A stretch of DNA of 64,000 bases from Fusobacterium sp. JB019 (GCA_030673965.1 JAUTCN010000007.1:79997-143996), one strand, 5' to 3'; shown: positions 1 through 8,490, counted from the first letter of the stretch. Made by a program: numbers and translations. Notes: generated by a model not told the origin, from the sequence alone.

Positions 1-542
1 TTTGGAGAAGAAAAACCAAAATAATTTGTAGCATCTATTTTTCTAGCTCTATTTCCTCTAAGTAAGGTATCTCTAAAAAAGATAGCTACTTCAGGAATTA
101 ATTTAATTCCATACATTTCGTTTCCAGCTATCTGTATAGCTGTTATTAAATTTTGAAGAGCATCACTTCTTGGAAATTGTAAAGGAACTTGAGAACCAGT
201 GAAAATAATAGGTTTATTCAAATTTTTAAGCATAAATGAAAGAGCAGAAGCTGAAAAAGCCATAGTATCTGTTCCATGTAAAATAACAAACCCTCTATAA
301 AGATTATAATTTTTTTCAATTATTTCTGCAATTTGAACCCAAACTTCAATAGACATATCAGAAGAGTCAATTAAAGGGTTAAATTGATAGTAATCAGTTG
401 GAAAATTATTTAAAATAGGGTGTTCTTTAATAATTTCATTCCAATTTGTTGCAGGTCTTAAAGGACTAGTACAATCATTTTTGTTATCGTGAACCATTCC
501 AATAGTACCACCAGTATTGATAATTAAAACTTTATTAAGCAT
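1..542 (-). CDS. ansA: Type I L-asparaginase, partial (C-terminus outside window)
   Basis: Hydrolyses L-asparagine to aspartate and ammonia. About 180 N-terminal residues are visible, read leftward off the window edge. The start region reads MLNKVLIINTGGTIGM, with the family's first catalytic threonine in TGGTIG. A second signature, HGTDTMAFSASAL, carries the Thr-Asp pair of the other half of the active site, followed by PIIFTGSQVP. No signal peptide is seen, which fits the cytoplasmic type I enzyme. The ATG at 542 follows a good GGAGGAAATT ribosome site. The gene faces away from hgdH; aspartate supply and amino-acid fermentation are a plausible shared theme, but that is inference. Confidence 0.93.
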   Translation of the reverse strand, partial: MLNKVLIINTGGTIGMVHDNKNDCTSPLRPATNWNEIIKEHPILNNFPTDYYQFNPLIDSSDMSIEVWVQIAEIIEKNYNLYRGFVILHGTDTMAFSASALSFMLKNLNKPIIFTGSQVPLQFPRSDALQNLITAIQIAGNEMYGIKLIPEVAIFFRDTLLRGNRARKIDATNYFGFSSP

Positions 543-704
543 AATTTCCTCCTTGAAGTAAATTTTTTTCTAGAGTTAATTATAACATAAAATAAAGAAA
601 AAATTATGAAGAATATCATGCAAAAAAATATAAAAATAGAAAAAAATCAGAAGAAAACAAAAAAAATAATAAGATTTTCATCTTTTTTTTTGCAAGTTTT
701 TTTT

Positions 705-753
705 GGCGTAAATAAGTATATTGTGATGTAAATACAATCACTTTGACGTAAAT
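705..753. repeat. Three direct repeats at 20-bp spacing upstream of hgdH promoter
   Basis: GGCGTAAAT at 705, GATGTAAAT at 725 and GACGTAAAT at 745 share the core G-[AG]-[CT]-GTAAAT and begin exactly 20 bp apart, about two helical turns, so all three face the same side of the DNA. They end 47 bp before the -35 box at 801. This is the expected arrangement for cooperative binding of an activator. The protein that binds is unknown. Confidence 0.6.
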
Positions 754-800
754 GGAGTTATTTTTTTTTGATGTTATTTTAAAAATAAAAAAAAAATAAC

Positions 801-828
801 TTGATTTTAAAAAAAAAAAAGGTATAAT
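801..828 (+). promoter_or_regulatory. Promoter of hgdH
   Basis: TTGATT (801-806) and TATAAT (823-828) are separated by 16 bp, a near-consensus housekeeping promoter. It lies just downstream of the 20-bp-spaced repeats. Confidence 0.75.
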
Positions 829-924
829 AAAGTGTAAACATTGGTTGGATAAATGCGTTATATATATTGAATAAATGATTTATCCAAAAATATTTTACTT
901 GATATATTTTAAAGGGGGCTTGAT

Positions 925-1923
925 ATGAAAGTACTTTGTTATGGTGTTAGAGATGTTGAAAGACCATTTTTTGAAAAATTGGCAAAAGAGTACAATCTTG
1001 AAGTTACATGTACTAGTAACTTTTTAAACACAAAAGAAACAGCTGAATTAGCAAAAGGATTTGACTGTGTTGTTTTAAGAGCAAATTGTTTTGCAAACAA
1101 AGAAAATTTAGATTTATATAAAGAATACGGAGTAGAATACGTTTTAACTAGAACAGTTGGAACTAATCATATAGATATTCCTTATGCTAAGGAATTAGGT
1201 TTTAAAATGGCGTTTGTTCCATTTTATTCACCAAACGCAATATCTGAATTAGCAGTTACACATGCGATGATGTTATTAAGACATATGTCTTATACAACTT
1301 ATAAAACAGGTGTTAAAAAAGACTTTACAGTTGATGCTAATATGTTCTCAAAAGAAATTAGAAATTGTACAGTAGGTGTAGTTGGACTTGGAAGAATAGG
1401 AATGACTACAGCAAAATTATTTAAAGGATTAGGAGCTAATGTTTTAGGACAAGATTTATTCCCTAAAACAGGAGTAGAAGATATAGTTACTCAAGTTGAG
1501 TTAGATGAACTTCTTGCTAAAAGTGATATAGTATGTCTACACTGTCCATTCATACCAGAAAATGGAAAAGTTGTTACTAAAGAATTCTTAGCTAAAATGA
1601 AAGAAGGAGCAATCTTAATAAATGCAGCTAGAGGAGAATTACAAGACGTACCTGCATTAGTTGAAGCTTTAGAAAGCGGACACTTAGCTGGTCTAGGAAT
1701 AGATGTTTTAGAAAATGAATCTACAGTATTCTTCAAAGATTTCAAAGGTGGAGATATTGAAGATCCAACAATAAACAAATTAATAAATATGTATCCTAGA
1801 GTATTAGTTTCACCTCATATGGGTTCTTACACTGATGAAGCTGTAACAAATATGATTGAAACTAGTTTCCAAAACTTAACTGAATTTGTGGAAACAGGAG
1901 ATTGTAAAAATAAAATTAAATAG
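925..1923 (+). CDS. hgdH: NAD-dependent (R)-2-hydroxyglutarate dehydrogenase (D-lactate dehydrogenase family)
   Basis: Member of the D-2-hydroxyacid dehydrogenase family, 332 residues. The Rossmann motif GVVGLGRIG is at 151-159 and the catalytic residues fall where the family expects them: Arg236 in NAARGE, Glu265 and His298 in [11 protein letters not shown]. From memory, the start [12 protein letters not shown] and the end GDCKNKIK closely resemble HgdH of Acidaminococcus fermentans, which reduces 2-oxoglutarate to (R)-2-hydroxyglutarate. The next gene is glutamate dehydrogenase, which makes 2-oxoglutarate, so the pair would perform the first two steps of glutamate fermentation by the hydroxyglutarate route. 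D-lactate dehydrogenase is the alternative: family assignment is near certain, substrate is inferred. Ribosome site AAAGGGGG precedes the ATG. Confidence 0.82.
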   Translation: MKVLCYGVRDVERPFFEKLAKEYNLEVTCTSNFLNTKETAELAKGFDCVVLRANCFANKENLDLYKEYGVEYVLTRTVGTNHIDIPYAKELGFKMAFVPFYSPNAISELAVTHAMMLLRHMSYTTYKTGVKKDFTVDANMFSKEIRNCTVGVVGLGRIGMTTAKLFKGLGANVLGQDLFPKTGVEDIVTQVELDELLAKSDIVCLHCPFIPENGKVVTKEFLAKMKEGAILINAARGELQDVPALVEALESGHLAGLGIDVLENESTVFFKDFKGGDIEDPTINKLINMYPRVLVSPHMGSYTDEAVTNMIETSFQNLTEFVETGDCKNKIK

Positions 1924-1966
1924 TTAGAATTTTTTAATATTTAAACGGCGTGTAATAAAAGTTTTT

Positions 1967-1972
1967 TATAAT
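1967..1972 (+). promoter_or_regulatory. Possible -10 box ahead of gdhA
   Basis: TATAAT lies 40 bp before the gdhA start, in the 88-bp gap after hgdH. No clear -35 box accompanies it and no terminator is visible after hgdH, so gdhA may be read both from here and from the hgdH promoter. Confidence 0.4.
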
Positions 1973-2011
1973 ATAAGTATAAAATCAAAAAAAAATTTAT
2001 GGAGGTTAGAA

Positions 2012-3268
2012 ATGGCTAAAAATGTTTTTGAAATGGCTCAAGCTCAAGTAAAAACAGCTTGTGATAAGTTAGGAATGGAAGCAAATGTGTATGAATTATT
2101 AAAGGAACCAAGAAGAGTAATCGAAGTTAATATTCCAGTTAAAATGGATGACGGTTCTATAAGAATATTCAAAGGATATAGATCTCAACATAATGATGCA
2201 GTTGGTCCTACTAAAGGAGGAATCAGATTCCACCAAAACGTTTCATTAGAAGAAGTTAAAGCATTATCTATTTGGATGACATTCAAATGTTCTGTAACAG
2301 GAATCCCTTACGGTGGAGGTAAAGGTGGAATAATCGTAGATCCATCTGAATTATCTAAAGGAGAATTAGAAAGATTATCAAGAGGATATATCGAAGGAAT
2401 CTATAAATTAATCGGAGAAAAAGTTGACGTTCCAGCTCCAGACGTAAATACTAACGGACAAATTATGTCTTGGATGGTAGACGAATATAATAAATTAACT
2501 GGTACATCTGCAATTGGTACTTTAACTGGTAAACCATTAGAATTTGGTGGATCAAAAGGAAGAAACGAAGCTACTGGATTTGGTGTTGCAGTAACAGCTA
2601 GAGAAGCAGCTAAAAAATTAGGAATCGAAATGAAAGAAGCTAAATTAGCAGTTCAAGGATTCGGAAATGTTGGAGCATACACTGTTAAAAACATTGAAAA
2701 ACTTGGTGGAACTGTAGCAGTAGTAGCTGAGTGGTCTAAAGCAGACGGAGCTTACGCTATATATAAAGAAGACGGATTAGATTTCCAAGCTATGATGGAT
2801 TATAAAGCAGCAAATGGAACTTTAGTAGGATTCCCTGGTTCTAAAAAAATAACTATGGAAGAATTCTGGGCAAGCGATGTTGATATCGTAATACCTGCAG
2901 CTCTTGAAAATGCAATAGATGCAGCTCAAGCTGAATTAATCAAAGCTAAATTAGTTTGTGAAGCAGCTAATGGACCAATAACTGAAGCTGGAGACGAAGT
3001 ATTAAATAGAAAAGGTATCACAGTTACTCCTGATATCCTAACTAATGCTGGTGGAGTTACAGTTTCTTACTTCGAATGGGTACAAAACTTATACGGATAC
3101 TATTGGGAAGAAGCAGAAGTTGAAGAAAAAGAAGAAGTTGCTATGGTTAGAGCATTTGAAGCTTTATGGGCAATCAAAGAAGAATATAATGTTACAATGA
3201 GAGAATCTGCTTACATGCATTCAGTTAAGAGAGTTGCTGAAGCTATGAAAGTTAGAGGATGGTACTAA
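2012..3268 (+). CDS. gdhA: Glutamate dehydrogenase
   Basis: Oxidative deamination of glutamate to 2-oxoglutarate and ammonia in the cytoplasm. At 418 residues it is the hexameric small-subunit type of clostridia and relatives. The substrate-binding segment PTKGGIRFH is at 66-74, the catalytic lysine segment PYGGGKGGI at 99-107, PAPDVNTNGQIMSWM follows, and the dinucleotide fold is marked by VQGFGNVG near residue 215. Immediate location after hgdH supports an NAD-linked catabolic role. The codons used are richer in C-ending triplets than in neighbouring genes, consistent with high expression. Ribosome site GGAGG; followed by a strong terminator. Confidence 0.96.
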   Translation: MAKNVFEMAQAQVKTACDKLGMEANVYELLKEPRRVIEVNIPVKMDDGSIRIFKGYRSQHNDAVGPTKGGIRFHQNVSLEEVKALSIWMTFKCSVTGIPYGGGKGGIIVDPSELSKGELERLSRGYIEGIYKLIGEKVDVPAPDVNTNGQIMSWMVDEYNKLTGTSAIGTLTGKPLEFGGSKGRNEATGFGVAVTAREAAKKLGIEMKEAKLAVQGFGNVGAYTVKNIEKLGGTVAVVAEWSKADGAYAIYKEDGLDFQAMMDYKAANGTLVGFPGSKKITMEEFWASDVDIVIPAALENAIDAAQAELIKAKLVCEAANGPITEAGDEVLNRKGITVTPDILTNAGGVTVSYFEWVQNLYGYYWEEAEVEEKEEVAMVRAFEALWAIKEEYNVTMRESAYMHSVKRVAEAMKVRGWY

Positions 3269-3270
3269 GA

Positions 3271-3286
3271 TCTGTATTAATACAGA
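3271..3286. repeat. Perfect 16-bp palindrome just after gdhA
   Basis: TCTGTATTAATACAGA reads identically on both strands and starts two bases after the gdhA stop codon. It could be an mRNA 3' stabilising hairpin or a protein site; it is not followed by a T run, so it is not itself the terminator. Confidence 0.5.
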
Positions 3287-3321
3287 AAAGTATTAAACTT
3301 ATAGTGATGTAAGGATAAATT

Positions 3322-3357
3322 AATTCCTTCAGTTAATTCTGAAGGAATTTTTTTTTA
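3322..3357 (+). terminator. Rho-independent terminator of hgdH-gdhA
   Basis: An 11-bp stem AATTCCTTCAG / CTGAAGGAATT with loop TTAATT is followed directly by a run of T. Confidence 0.92.
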
Positions 3358-3369
3358 TTAAATAATAAT

Positions 3370-3398
3370 GGAAAAAAAATCAATTAAGATATATAATT
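3370..3398 (+). promoter_or_regulatory. Promoter of the comM gene
   Basis: TGGAAA (3370-3375) and TATAAT (3393-3398) with a 17-bp spacer. The -10 is perfect, the -35 weak. Confidence 0.5.
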
Positions 3399-3433
3399 TA
3401 GTTTGGAGATAAGTTGAAAGGGAGGCGTAGTAA

Positions 3434-4954
3434 GTGATTACGAAAGTTAAAAGTTCAAGTTATTTTGGTATAGATTCATTTTTGGTTGAGGTAGAGGTGG
3501 ATATTTCTAGAGGATTACCTTCTTTTAATATAGTTGGGTTAGGAGATACAGCAGTTATAGAAAGTAAGGAAAGAATAAGAGCAGCAATTAGAAACAGTGG
3601 TTATAAAATGCAATATAATAAAATAATAATCAATTTAACTCCAGCAGGAAAAAGAAAAATAGGGACACATTTTGATTTACCAATAGCAATAGGAATCATG
3701 TGTTGTCAGAATTTAATAACTTTTAAGAAAGAACTTTTAAAAAATTATATTTTTATGGGAGAATTATCATTAAATGGTGATTTAAAAAGGACGCAAGGAA
3801 TTGTAAGTGGAGCTATATTAGCTAAAGAGTTAGGATATAAAGGAATAGTTATCCCATATGAAAATAAAGATGAAGGAAGTTTAATAAAAAATATAAATGT
3901 TATCGTAGTTAAAAATTTAAAAGAAGTACAATATTTTTTAGAAAATAATAAACAAATTCAAGAAGAAAAAATAAAAAATAACTCTTTAGAAATACAAGAA
4001 AAATTTAATATAGATTTTAGTGATGTAAAGGGTCAAGAGGTTGCAAAGAGGGCATTAGAAATTTGTGCAGCAGGTGGTCATAATTTAATTATGATAGGAA
4101 CTCCAGGATGTGGGAAAACAATGTTGGCTAAAAGAATTATGACAATATTACCACCTTTAACAGAGGAAGAAAAAATAGAAATAACTAAAATCTATAGCAT
4201 TGCAGGAAAATTAAGTGAAAAAAATCCTATAGTTAATAATAGGCCTTTCAGATCTCCCCATCATACAAGTAGTGGAGTAGCTATGATTGGGGGAGGAAGA
4301 ATTCCTAAAGTGGGGGAAATTTCTTTAGCGAATAGAGGAGTTTTATTTTTAGATGAACTTGTTGAGTTTAAAAAAGAAATATTGGAGAATTTAAGAGAGC
4401 CATTGGAAGAAAAAAAAGTATTCATAACAAGGGCTAATTATAAAGTAGAATTTCCCTGTAAATTTTTATTTTTAAGTGCTACAAATCCTTGTAATTGTGG
4501 GAATTATTTTGAACAAGATGGTAGCTGTACTTGTAGTGCATCTGAAGTTTCTAAATATTTAAAAAAATTATCAGGACCTCTTATAGATAGAATTGATTTA
4601 AAAGTAGAAATGAGAAGATTATCGGAAAATGAACTGTTAGAAAATATTCCAAGAGAAAGATCAAAGAATATAAGAAAAAGAGTATTACTTGCAAGAAAAA
4701 TTCAGAAAAAAAGATTTAAAAGTGATAAATTAAATGGAGATATGCTAAGCAAAGATTTAGAAAAATATTGCTTTTTAAATAAAGAAAATAAAAATATTAT
4801 GAAAAAAGCAATAGAAGTTTTAAAATTATCAGCAAGAGGATTCGATAGAGTTTTAAAAGTGTCTCGTACAATTGCAGATTTAGATAATAGTAAAGAAATA
4901 AAAAAAGAACATATTTTAGAAGCTTTATCTTACAGAATAAGCGATAACAAGTAA
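3434..4954 (+). CDS. comM: YifB/ComM family Mg-chelatase-like AAA+ ATPase
   Basis: A 506-residue protein with an N-terminal Lon-protease-like S5 fold (about 1-170) and an AAA+ Mg-chelatase-type domain. The Walker A GTPGCGKTML lies near 218-227, followed by RPFRSPHHTSSGVAMIGGG and GEISLANRGVLFLDEL containing Walker B. The C-terminal lid includes a cysteine cluster NPCNCGNYFEQDGSCTC. ComM proteins are hexameric helicases that promote branch migration during natural transformation; whether that is so here is inferred from the family. GTG start is chosen because it sits 8 bases after GGGAGG. Confidence 0.93.
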   Translation: MITKVKSSSYFGIDSFLVEVEVDISRGLPSFNIVGLGDTAVIESKERIRAAIRNSGYKMQYNKIIINLTPAGKRKIGTHFDLPIAIGIMCCQNLITFKKELLKNYIFMGELSLNGDLKRTQGIVSGAILAKELGYKGIVIPYENKDEGSLIKNINVIVVKNLKEVQYFLENNKQIQEEKIKNNSLEIQEKFNIDFSDVKGQEVAKRALEICAAGGHNLIMIGTPGCGKTMLAKRIMTILPPLTEEEKIEITKIYSIAGKLSEKNPIVNNRPFRSPHHTSSGVAMIGGGRIPKVGEISLANRGVLFLDELVEFKKEILENLREPLEEKKVFITRANYKVEFPCKFLFLSATNPCNCGNYFEQDGSCTCSASEVSKYLKKLSGPLIDRIDLKVEMRRLSENELLENIPRERSKNIRKRVLLARKIQKKRFKSDKLNGDMLSKDLEKYCFLNKENKNIMKKAIEVLKLSARGFDRVLKVSRTIADLDNSKEIKKEHILEALSYRISDNK

Positions 4955-4972
4955 AATAAAAAAGGAGTGGAA

Positions 4973-5920
4973 ATGTTAGAATATAAACCTAAATTTTTCT
5001 TCAGAAACAAGCATATAAACACCTGTTTTCCAACTGTTTTCAGAAAAATTGATATTAATTATAAAAGAGAAAGAATTGACACTTATGATGGAGATTTTAT
5101 TGATATTGACTGGGTAAAAAATAAAAGTGATAATTTAGTAATTTTATGTCATGGATTAGAAGGAAGTTCAAATAGTAAATATATAAAAGCGAACGCAAAA
5201 TATTTTTCACAGCAAGGATGGGATGTTTTAGCTATAAATTATAGAGGATGTAGTGGAGAAGAAAATAAAAAGATATATTCATATAATTCTATTCTAACAG
5301 ATGATTTAAAATTAGTTGTTGAAAAAAAAGGAAAATATTATAAAAATATTGTAACAGTGGGATTTAGTTTAGGAGCTAATTTGATATTGAAGTATTTAGG
5401 TTGTGAAAAAGATATCCCTAAAAATCTAATTTGTGCAGTTACAGTTTCTCCCCCATGCAATTTTTTTGCAACAAGTGAAAAATTAAAAAAGAAAGAAAAT
5501 ATAATATATAAACTTAAGTTTTTAAATAAATTAAAAATAAAAATCAAAGAAAAGTATAAAAATAATCCTGATTATAGAAAAAAAATAAATTTAGAAGCTA
5601 TTTTAAAAACAAAAAATTTAGAAGAGTTTGATGAAGAATTTACAGCTAAATATTTTGGATTTAAAGGAGTTAAGGATTATTATGAAAAAGCAAATACTGT
5701 TAAAACTTTGAAGAATATAAAGATTCCTACATATATACTAACTCCATTAGATGATCCTATAATGGGAAAAGAATGCTATCCTTATAAAGAAACAAGGGAA
5801 AATAAAAATATTTTGTTTGAAACTCCTAAATATGGGGGTCATGTAGGTTTTTCTTCATTAAATCATTATCCTTATGTATTAGAAAAAGCAATATATTCAT
5901 ATGTAAATAGTATTTTGTAG
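4973..5920 (+). CDS. YheT-family alpha/beta hydrolase
   Basis: An alpha/beta-hydrolase fold protein of 315 residues. The catalytic triad is visible as Ser in GFSLGAN, Asp in LTPLDDPIM and His in GGHVGF. Conserved family segments LCHGLEGSSNSKY and DVLAINYRGCSGE are present. YheT proteins are putative carboxylesterases with no fixed substrate. An upstream in-frame GTG at 4967 overlaps the ribosome site AAAGGAG; ATG 4973 has correct spacing and is preferred. It begins 18 bases after comM, suggesting one transcript. Confidence 0.85.
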   Translation: MLEYKPKFFFRNKHINTCFPTVFRKIDINYKRERIDTYDGDFIDIDWVKNKSDNLVILCHGLEGSSNSKYIKANAKYFSQQGWDVLAINYRGCSGEENKKIYSYNSILTDDLKLVVEKKGKYYKNIVTVGFSLGANLILKYLGCEKDIPKNLICAVTVSPPCNFFATSEKLKKKENIIYKLKFLNKLKIKIKEKYKNNPDYRKKINLEAILKTKNLEEFDEEFTAKYFGFKGVKDYYEKANTVKTLKNIKIPTYILTPLDDPIMGKECYPYKETRENKNILFETPKYGGHVGFSSLNHYPYVLEKAIYSYVNSIL

Positions 5921-6036
5921 GGGATAATTAAATTTTAAAAATAAGTTATACAAAAATATAAAATAAATTAGTGTATATTGTAATAAATTGATGTATAATA
6001 TAGACTAATAAAAAAATAAAATGTTGGAGGTAGAAG

Positions 6037-7050
6037 ATGGCAGTTTTAGTTACTGGTGGTGCAGGATATATAGGGAGTCATACTGTAATTCAACTTTTAG
6101 ATTCAGGAGAAGATGTTATTGTAGTTGATGATTTAAGCAATAGTTCTATAAAAGTAGTGGACAGAATAGAGGAACTCTCTGGAAAAAGACCTAAATTTTA
6201 TAAAGTAAATATTTTAGATGAAGAAAATTTTGAAAAAATATTTAAAGAAAATGAAATAGAATCAATAATACATTTTGCAGGATTTAAAGCTGTAGGAGAA
6301 TCAGTTGAAAAACCTTTAGCTTATTATACAAATAATTTAATATCGACATTAATAATTTTAAATATAATGAAAAAATATAATATAAAGAATTTTGTATTTA
6401 GTTCTTCAGCTACTGTTTATGGAGATCCAAAATCATGTCCAATATTAGAAAATTTTCCTTTAAGTACTACAAATCCTTATGGAACTACAAAATTAATGAT
6501 AGAAAATATGTTAAGGGATATTTGTAAGACAGATAAAAATTTAAATGTAGGGATACTTAGATATTTTAATCCCGTAGGAGCTCATAAGAGTGGTAGAATA
6601 GGAGAAGAACCTAATGGAATACCTAATAATTTAATGCCTTACATTACTAAGGTTGCAATTGGAAAATTAGAAAAATTAAGTGTTTTTGGAGATGATTATT
6701 CAACTCACGATGGTACTGGCGTGAGAGATTATATTCATGTTGAAGATTTAGCTAGTGGACATTTAAAAGCTTTGGTAAAGCTTAGAACTAATTCAGGATT
6801 AGTTACTTATAATCTTGGAACAGGAAAAGGATATAGCGTACTGGATATGGTAAAAGCCTTTGGTAAAGCTTGTGGAAAAGAAATTCCTTATAAAATAGTA
6901 GGAAGAAGAGCTGGAGATATTGCAATGTGTTATGCTGATTCTACTAAAGCAAAAAATGAGTTAGGATGGGAAGCTAAATTTGATCTAGATAGAATGTGTG
7001 AAGATTCTTGGAGATGGCAAAAAAATAATCCAAATGGATATGAAGATTAG
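6037..7050 (+). CDS. galE: UDP-glucose 4-epimerase
   Basis: Interconverts UDP-glucose and UDP-galactose, serving galactose use and envelope polysaccharide synthesis. An extended SDR enzyme of 337 residues: N-terminal NAD-binding GGAGYIGSH (7-15), catalytic SSSATVYGDP around 122-131 and the Tyr148-x3-Lys152 pair in NPYGTTK. GVRDYIHVEDLA is the usual GalE core. A perfect TATAAT at 5994-5999 lies upstream without an obvious -35 box. Ribosome site TTGGAGG. Confidence 0.96.
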   Translation: MAVLVTGGAGYIGSHTVIQLLDSGEDVIVVDDLSNSSIKVVDRIEELSGKRPKFYKVNILDEENFEKIFKENEIESIIHFAGFKAVGESVEKPLAYYTNNLISTLIILNIMKKYNIKNFVFSSSATVYGDPKSCPILENFPLSTTNPYGTTKLMIENMLRDICKTDKNLNVGILRYFNPVGAHKSGRIGEEPNGIPNNLMPYITKVAIGKLEKLSVFGDDYSTHDGTGVRDYIHVEDLASGHLKALVKLRTNSGLVTYNLGTGKGYSVLDMVKAFGKACGKEIPYKIVGRRAGDIAMCYADSTKAKNELGWEAKFDLDRMCEDSWRWQKNNPNGYED

Positions 7051-7083
7051 TCAAAAAATATTTCAATTATATTGGAAAAAATA

Positions 7084-7112
7084 TTGACAAAGTAATAGGC
7101 AAGTGCTATAAT
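7084..7112 (+). promoter_or_regulatory. Consensus promoter of the tRNA pair
   Basis: TTGACA (7084-7089), a 17-bp spacer and TATAAT (7107-7112) with the extended -10 dinucleotide TG. A perfect consensus promoter, as expected of stable RNA genes; the first tRNA begins 12 bases after the -10. Confidence 0.93.
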
Positions 7113-7123
7113 TTAACTTGTCT

Positions 7124-7199
<76 letters not shown>

Positions 7200-7202
7200 A
7201 CT

Positions 7203-7278
7203 GCATCATTAGCTCAGTTGGTAGAGCATACGACTCTTAATCGTACGGTCGCCGGTTCGAATCCAGCATGGTGCACCA
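7203..7278 (+). tRNA. tRNA-Lys (anticodon CUU)
   Basis: Acceptor stem GCATCAT pairs with ATGGTGC; anticodon stem TACGA/TCGTA encloses loop CTCTTAA, giving anticodon CUU for AAG codons. Discriminator A and encoded CCA. It starts three bases after the glycine tRNA, so the two are cotranscribed. AAG is a rare lysine codon in this genome, so this is the minor lysine isoacceptor. Confidence 0.95.
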
Positions 7279-7299
7279 GAACGAAATATTTAACATTAT

Positions 7300-7327
7300 A
7301 AGCTGCTTATTTATAAGCAGCTTTTTT
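7300..7327 (+). terminator. Terminator of the tRNA operon
   Basis: An 11-bp inverted repeat AAGCTGCTTAT / ATAAGCAGCTT with a short loop, followed by T residues. Confidence 0.92.
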
Positions 7328-7340
7328 ATTGGGGAACGCC

Positions 7341-7369
7341 TGGACACCTGTCGATGTAAAGGGTATAAT
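7341..7369 (+). promoter_or_regulatory. Promoter of the permease pair
   Basis: TGGACA (7341-7346), 17-bp spacer, TATAAT (7364-7369). Confidence 0.78.
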
Positions 7370-7401
7370 CAAAGCATATTTTAATTAATTAAGGAGGAAA
7401 A

Positions 7402-7878
7402 ATGTTTATCTTCATATTATATATAATGGCAATTTTTGGACTTACTTATTCTTTTTTTAAAAGCAAAATTAGAACAAAAATGGCTATAAAAAAAGCTTTA
7501 AAATCATTTGAAAATTTATTGCCACAATTTTTAGGAATATTAATACTTATAGGTATAGTATTATCAGTAATGGATAAGAATATGATATCTTCATTAATAG
7601 GAGAAAGATCAGGAATAATAGGGTTTATAATATCAGGAATAATAGGTTCAATAACATTGATTCCAGGATTTGTAGCAATGCCATTAATTGCTTCTTTATT
7701 AAAAGTAGGAGCAGGATATACTCAAATGACTATGTTTTTAAGTACTCTTATGATGGTGGGTATAGTTACATTACCCATGGAGATAGAATATTTTGGAAAA
7801 AAAATTACTTATATAAGAAATATAGCTTGTTTTATTGCTTCTATTTTTATAGCATTAATTATTGGGAAGGTGATTTAA
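7402..7878 (+). CDS. ArsP/COG0701-type permease, first half protein
   Basis: A 158-residue membrane protein with about four hydrophobic helices (1-18, 38-57, 66-110, 130-155). The core IPGFVAMPLIASLLKVGAGYTQMTMFLSTLMM is typical of the DUF318/ArsP_1 permease family. Full-length members are about 300-350 residues, and here the protein covers one half; the following gene supplies the other, with a one-base stop/start overlap (TAATG). ArsP members export organoarsenicals, but many homologues have no known substrate, and none can be assigned here. Good AAGGAGG ribosome site. Confidence 0.72.
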   Translation: MFIFILYIMAIFGLTYSFFKSKIRTKMAIKKALKSFENLLPQFLGILILIGIVLSVMDKNMISSLIGERSGIIGFIISGIIGSITLIPGFVAMPLIASLLKVGAGYTQMTMFLSTLMMVGIVTLPMEIEYFGKKITYIRNIACFIASIFIALIIGKVI

Positions 7879-8423
7879 TGAAAAATATTAAGTTGATTAT
7901 AAAAAGATATAAATTCTTTATAATTATGATTATAATTAATATTATATTAGGGGTTTATTACCCTAAATTAGGCTTAAAATCTATGAAAATAAATGAAAGT
8001 AATATTTTAGAAATGTTAAAGGTTATTCCTCCTGTTTTTATTTTATTGGGTCTTTTAGATGTTTGGGTGGAAAAAGAAGTTATGATAAAATATATGGGGA
8101 AAAATTCAGGTTTAAAAGGATTAATTTTAGCTTTTGTTATGGGGTCTTCAGCAGCGGGACCTTTATATATAGCATTTCCAATAGCAGGTGTTTTATTGAA
8201 AAAAAGAGCAAGTTTTTTCAATGTATTTATATTTATAGGAGCTTGGTCAACAACAAAAGTACCAATGCTTTTGTTTGAAGTAACTAATTTAGGTGGAAGA
8301 TATGCTTTGCTTAGGTTAGGCTGTAGTATGATATCAATAATTATGATTTCTTTTATTTTAAATAAAATTTTAGCTAATAAAGAAAAGGAAAGATTATTAA
8401 AAAAAATAGATAAAAAAATATAA
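7878..8423 (+). CDS. ArsP/COG0701-type permease, second half protein
   Basis: About 181 residues, with hydrophobic helices at the N-terminus and repeated through the chain. The motif GSSAAGPLYIAFPIAGVLL followed by GAWSTTKVPMLLFE matches the second repeat of the ArsP_1 permease family. The ATG at 7878 overlaps the previous stop by one base and follows GGAAGG, so translation is coupled. The reading frame is open further upstream to a start at 7827, but that would bury it inside the first gene without a ribosome site. The two proteins probably form a heterodimer equivalent to the single-chain permease (inference). Confidence 0.72.
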   Translation: MKNIKLIIKRYKFFIIMIIINIILGVYYPKLGLKSMKINESNILEMLKVIPPVFILLGLLDVWVEKEVMIKYMGKNSGLKGLILAFVMGSSAAGPLYIAFPIAGVLLKKRASFFNVFIFIGAWSTTKVPMLLFEVTNLGGRYALLRLGCSMISIIMISFILNKILANKEKERLLKKIDKKI

Positions 8424-8424
8424 G

Positions 8425-8459
8425 AAAAATCAGAAATAAAATTTCTGATTTTTCTTTTT
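8425..8459. terminator. Bidirectional terminator
   Basis: Stem AAAAATCAGAAAT / ATTTCTGATTTTT, 13 bp with AAA loop; T-rich on both sides. It separates the permease genes from the convergent Fe-S membrane gene. Confidence 0.88.
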
Positions 8460-8490
8460 AGTCAATATATATTAAGAATTAAGAGCAAGG

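Larger units (their letters stand above)
543..924. other. 382-bp intergenic region between divergent ansA and hgdH
   Basis: No gene is visible. The stretch is AT-rich with long homopolymers. It contains three direct repeats (705-753), an overlapping dyad GTGAT-N9-ATCAC at 723-741, and a good promoter (801-828) for hgdH. About 96 bases separate the -10 box from the hgdH start, so a sizeable 5' leader is expected; I see no convincing riboswitch fold in it. Confidence 0.7.

Noticed and set aside
723..741. CRP site in the hgdH upstream region
   Set aside because: The arms GTGAT and ATCAC are separated by 9 bases, which does not match the CRP spacing; kept only as a dyad overlapping the direct repeats.
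543..924. Riboswitch in the hgdH leader
   Set aside because: The leader is AT-rich with homopolymers and I could not fold any known riboswitch core in it.
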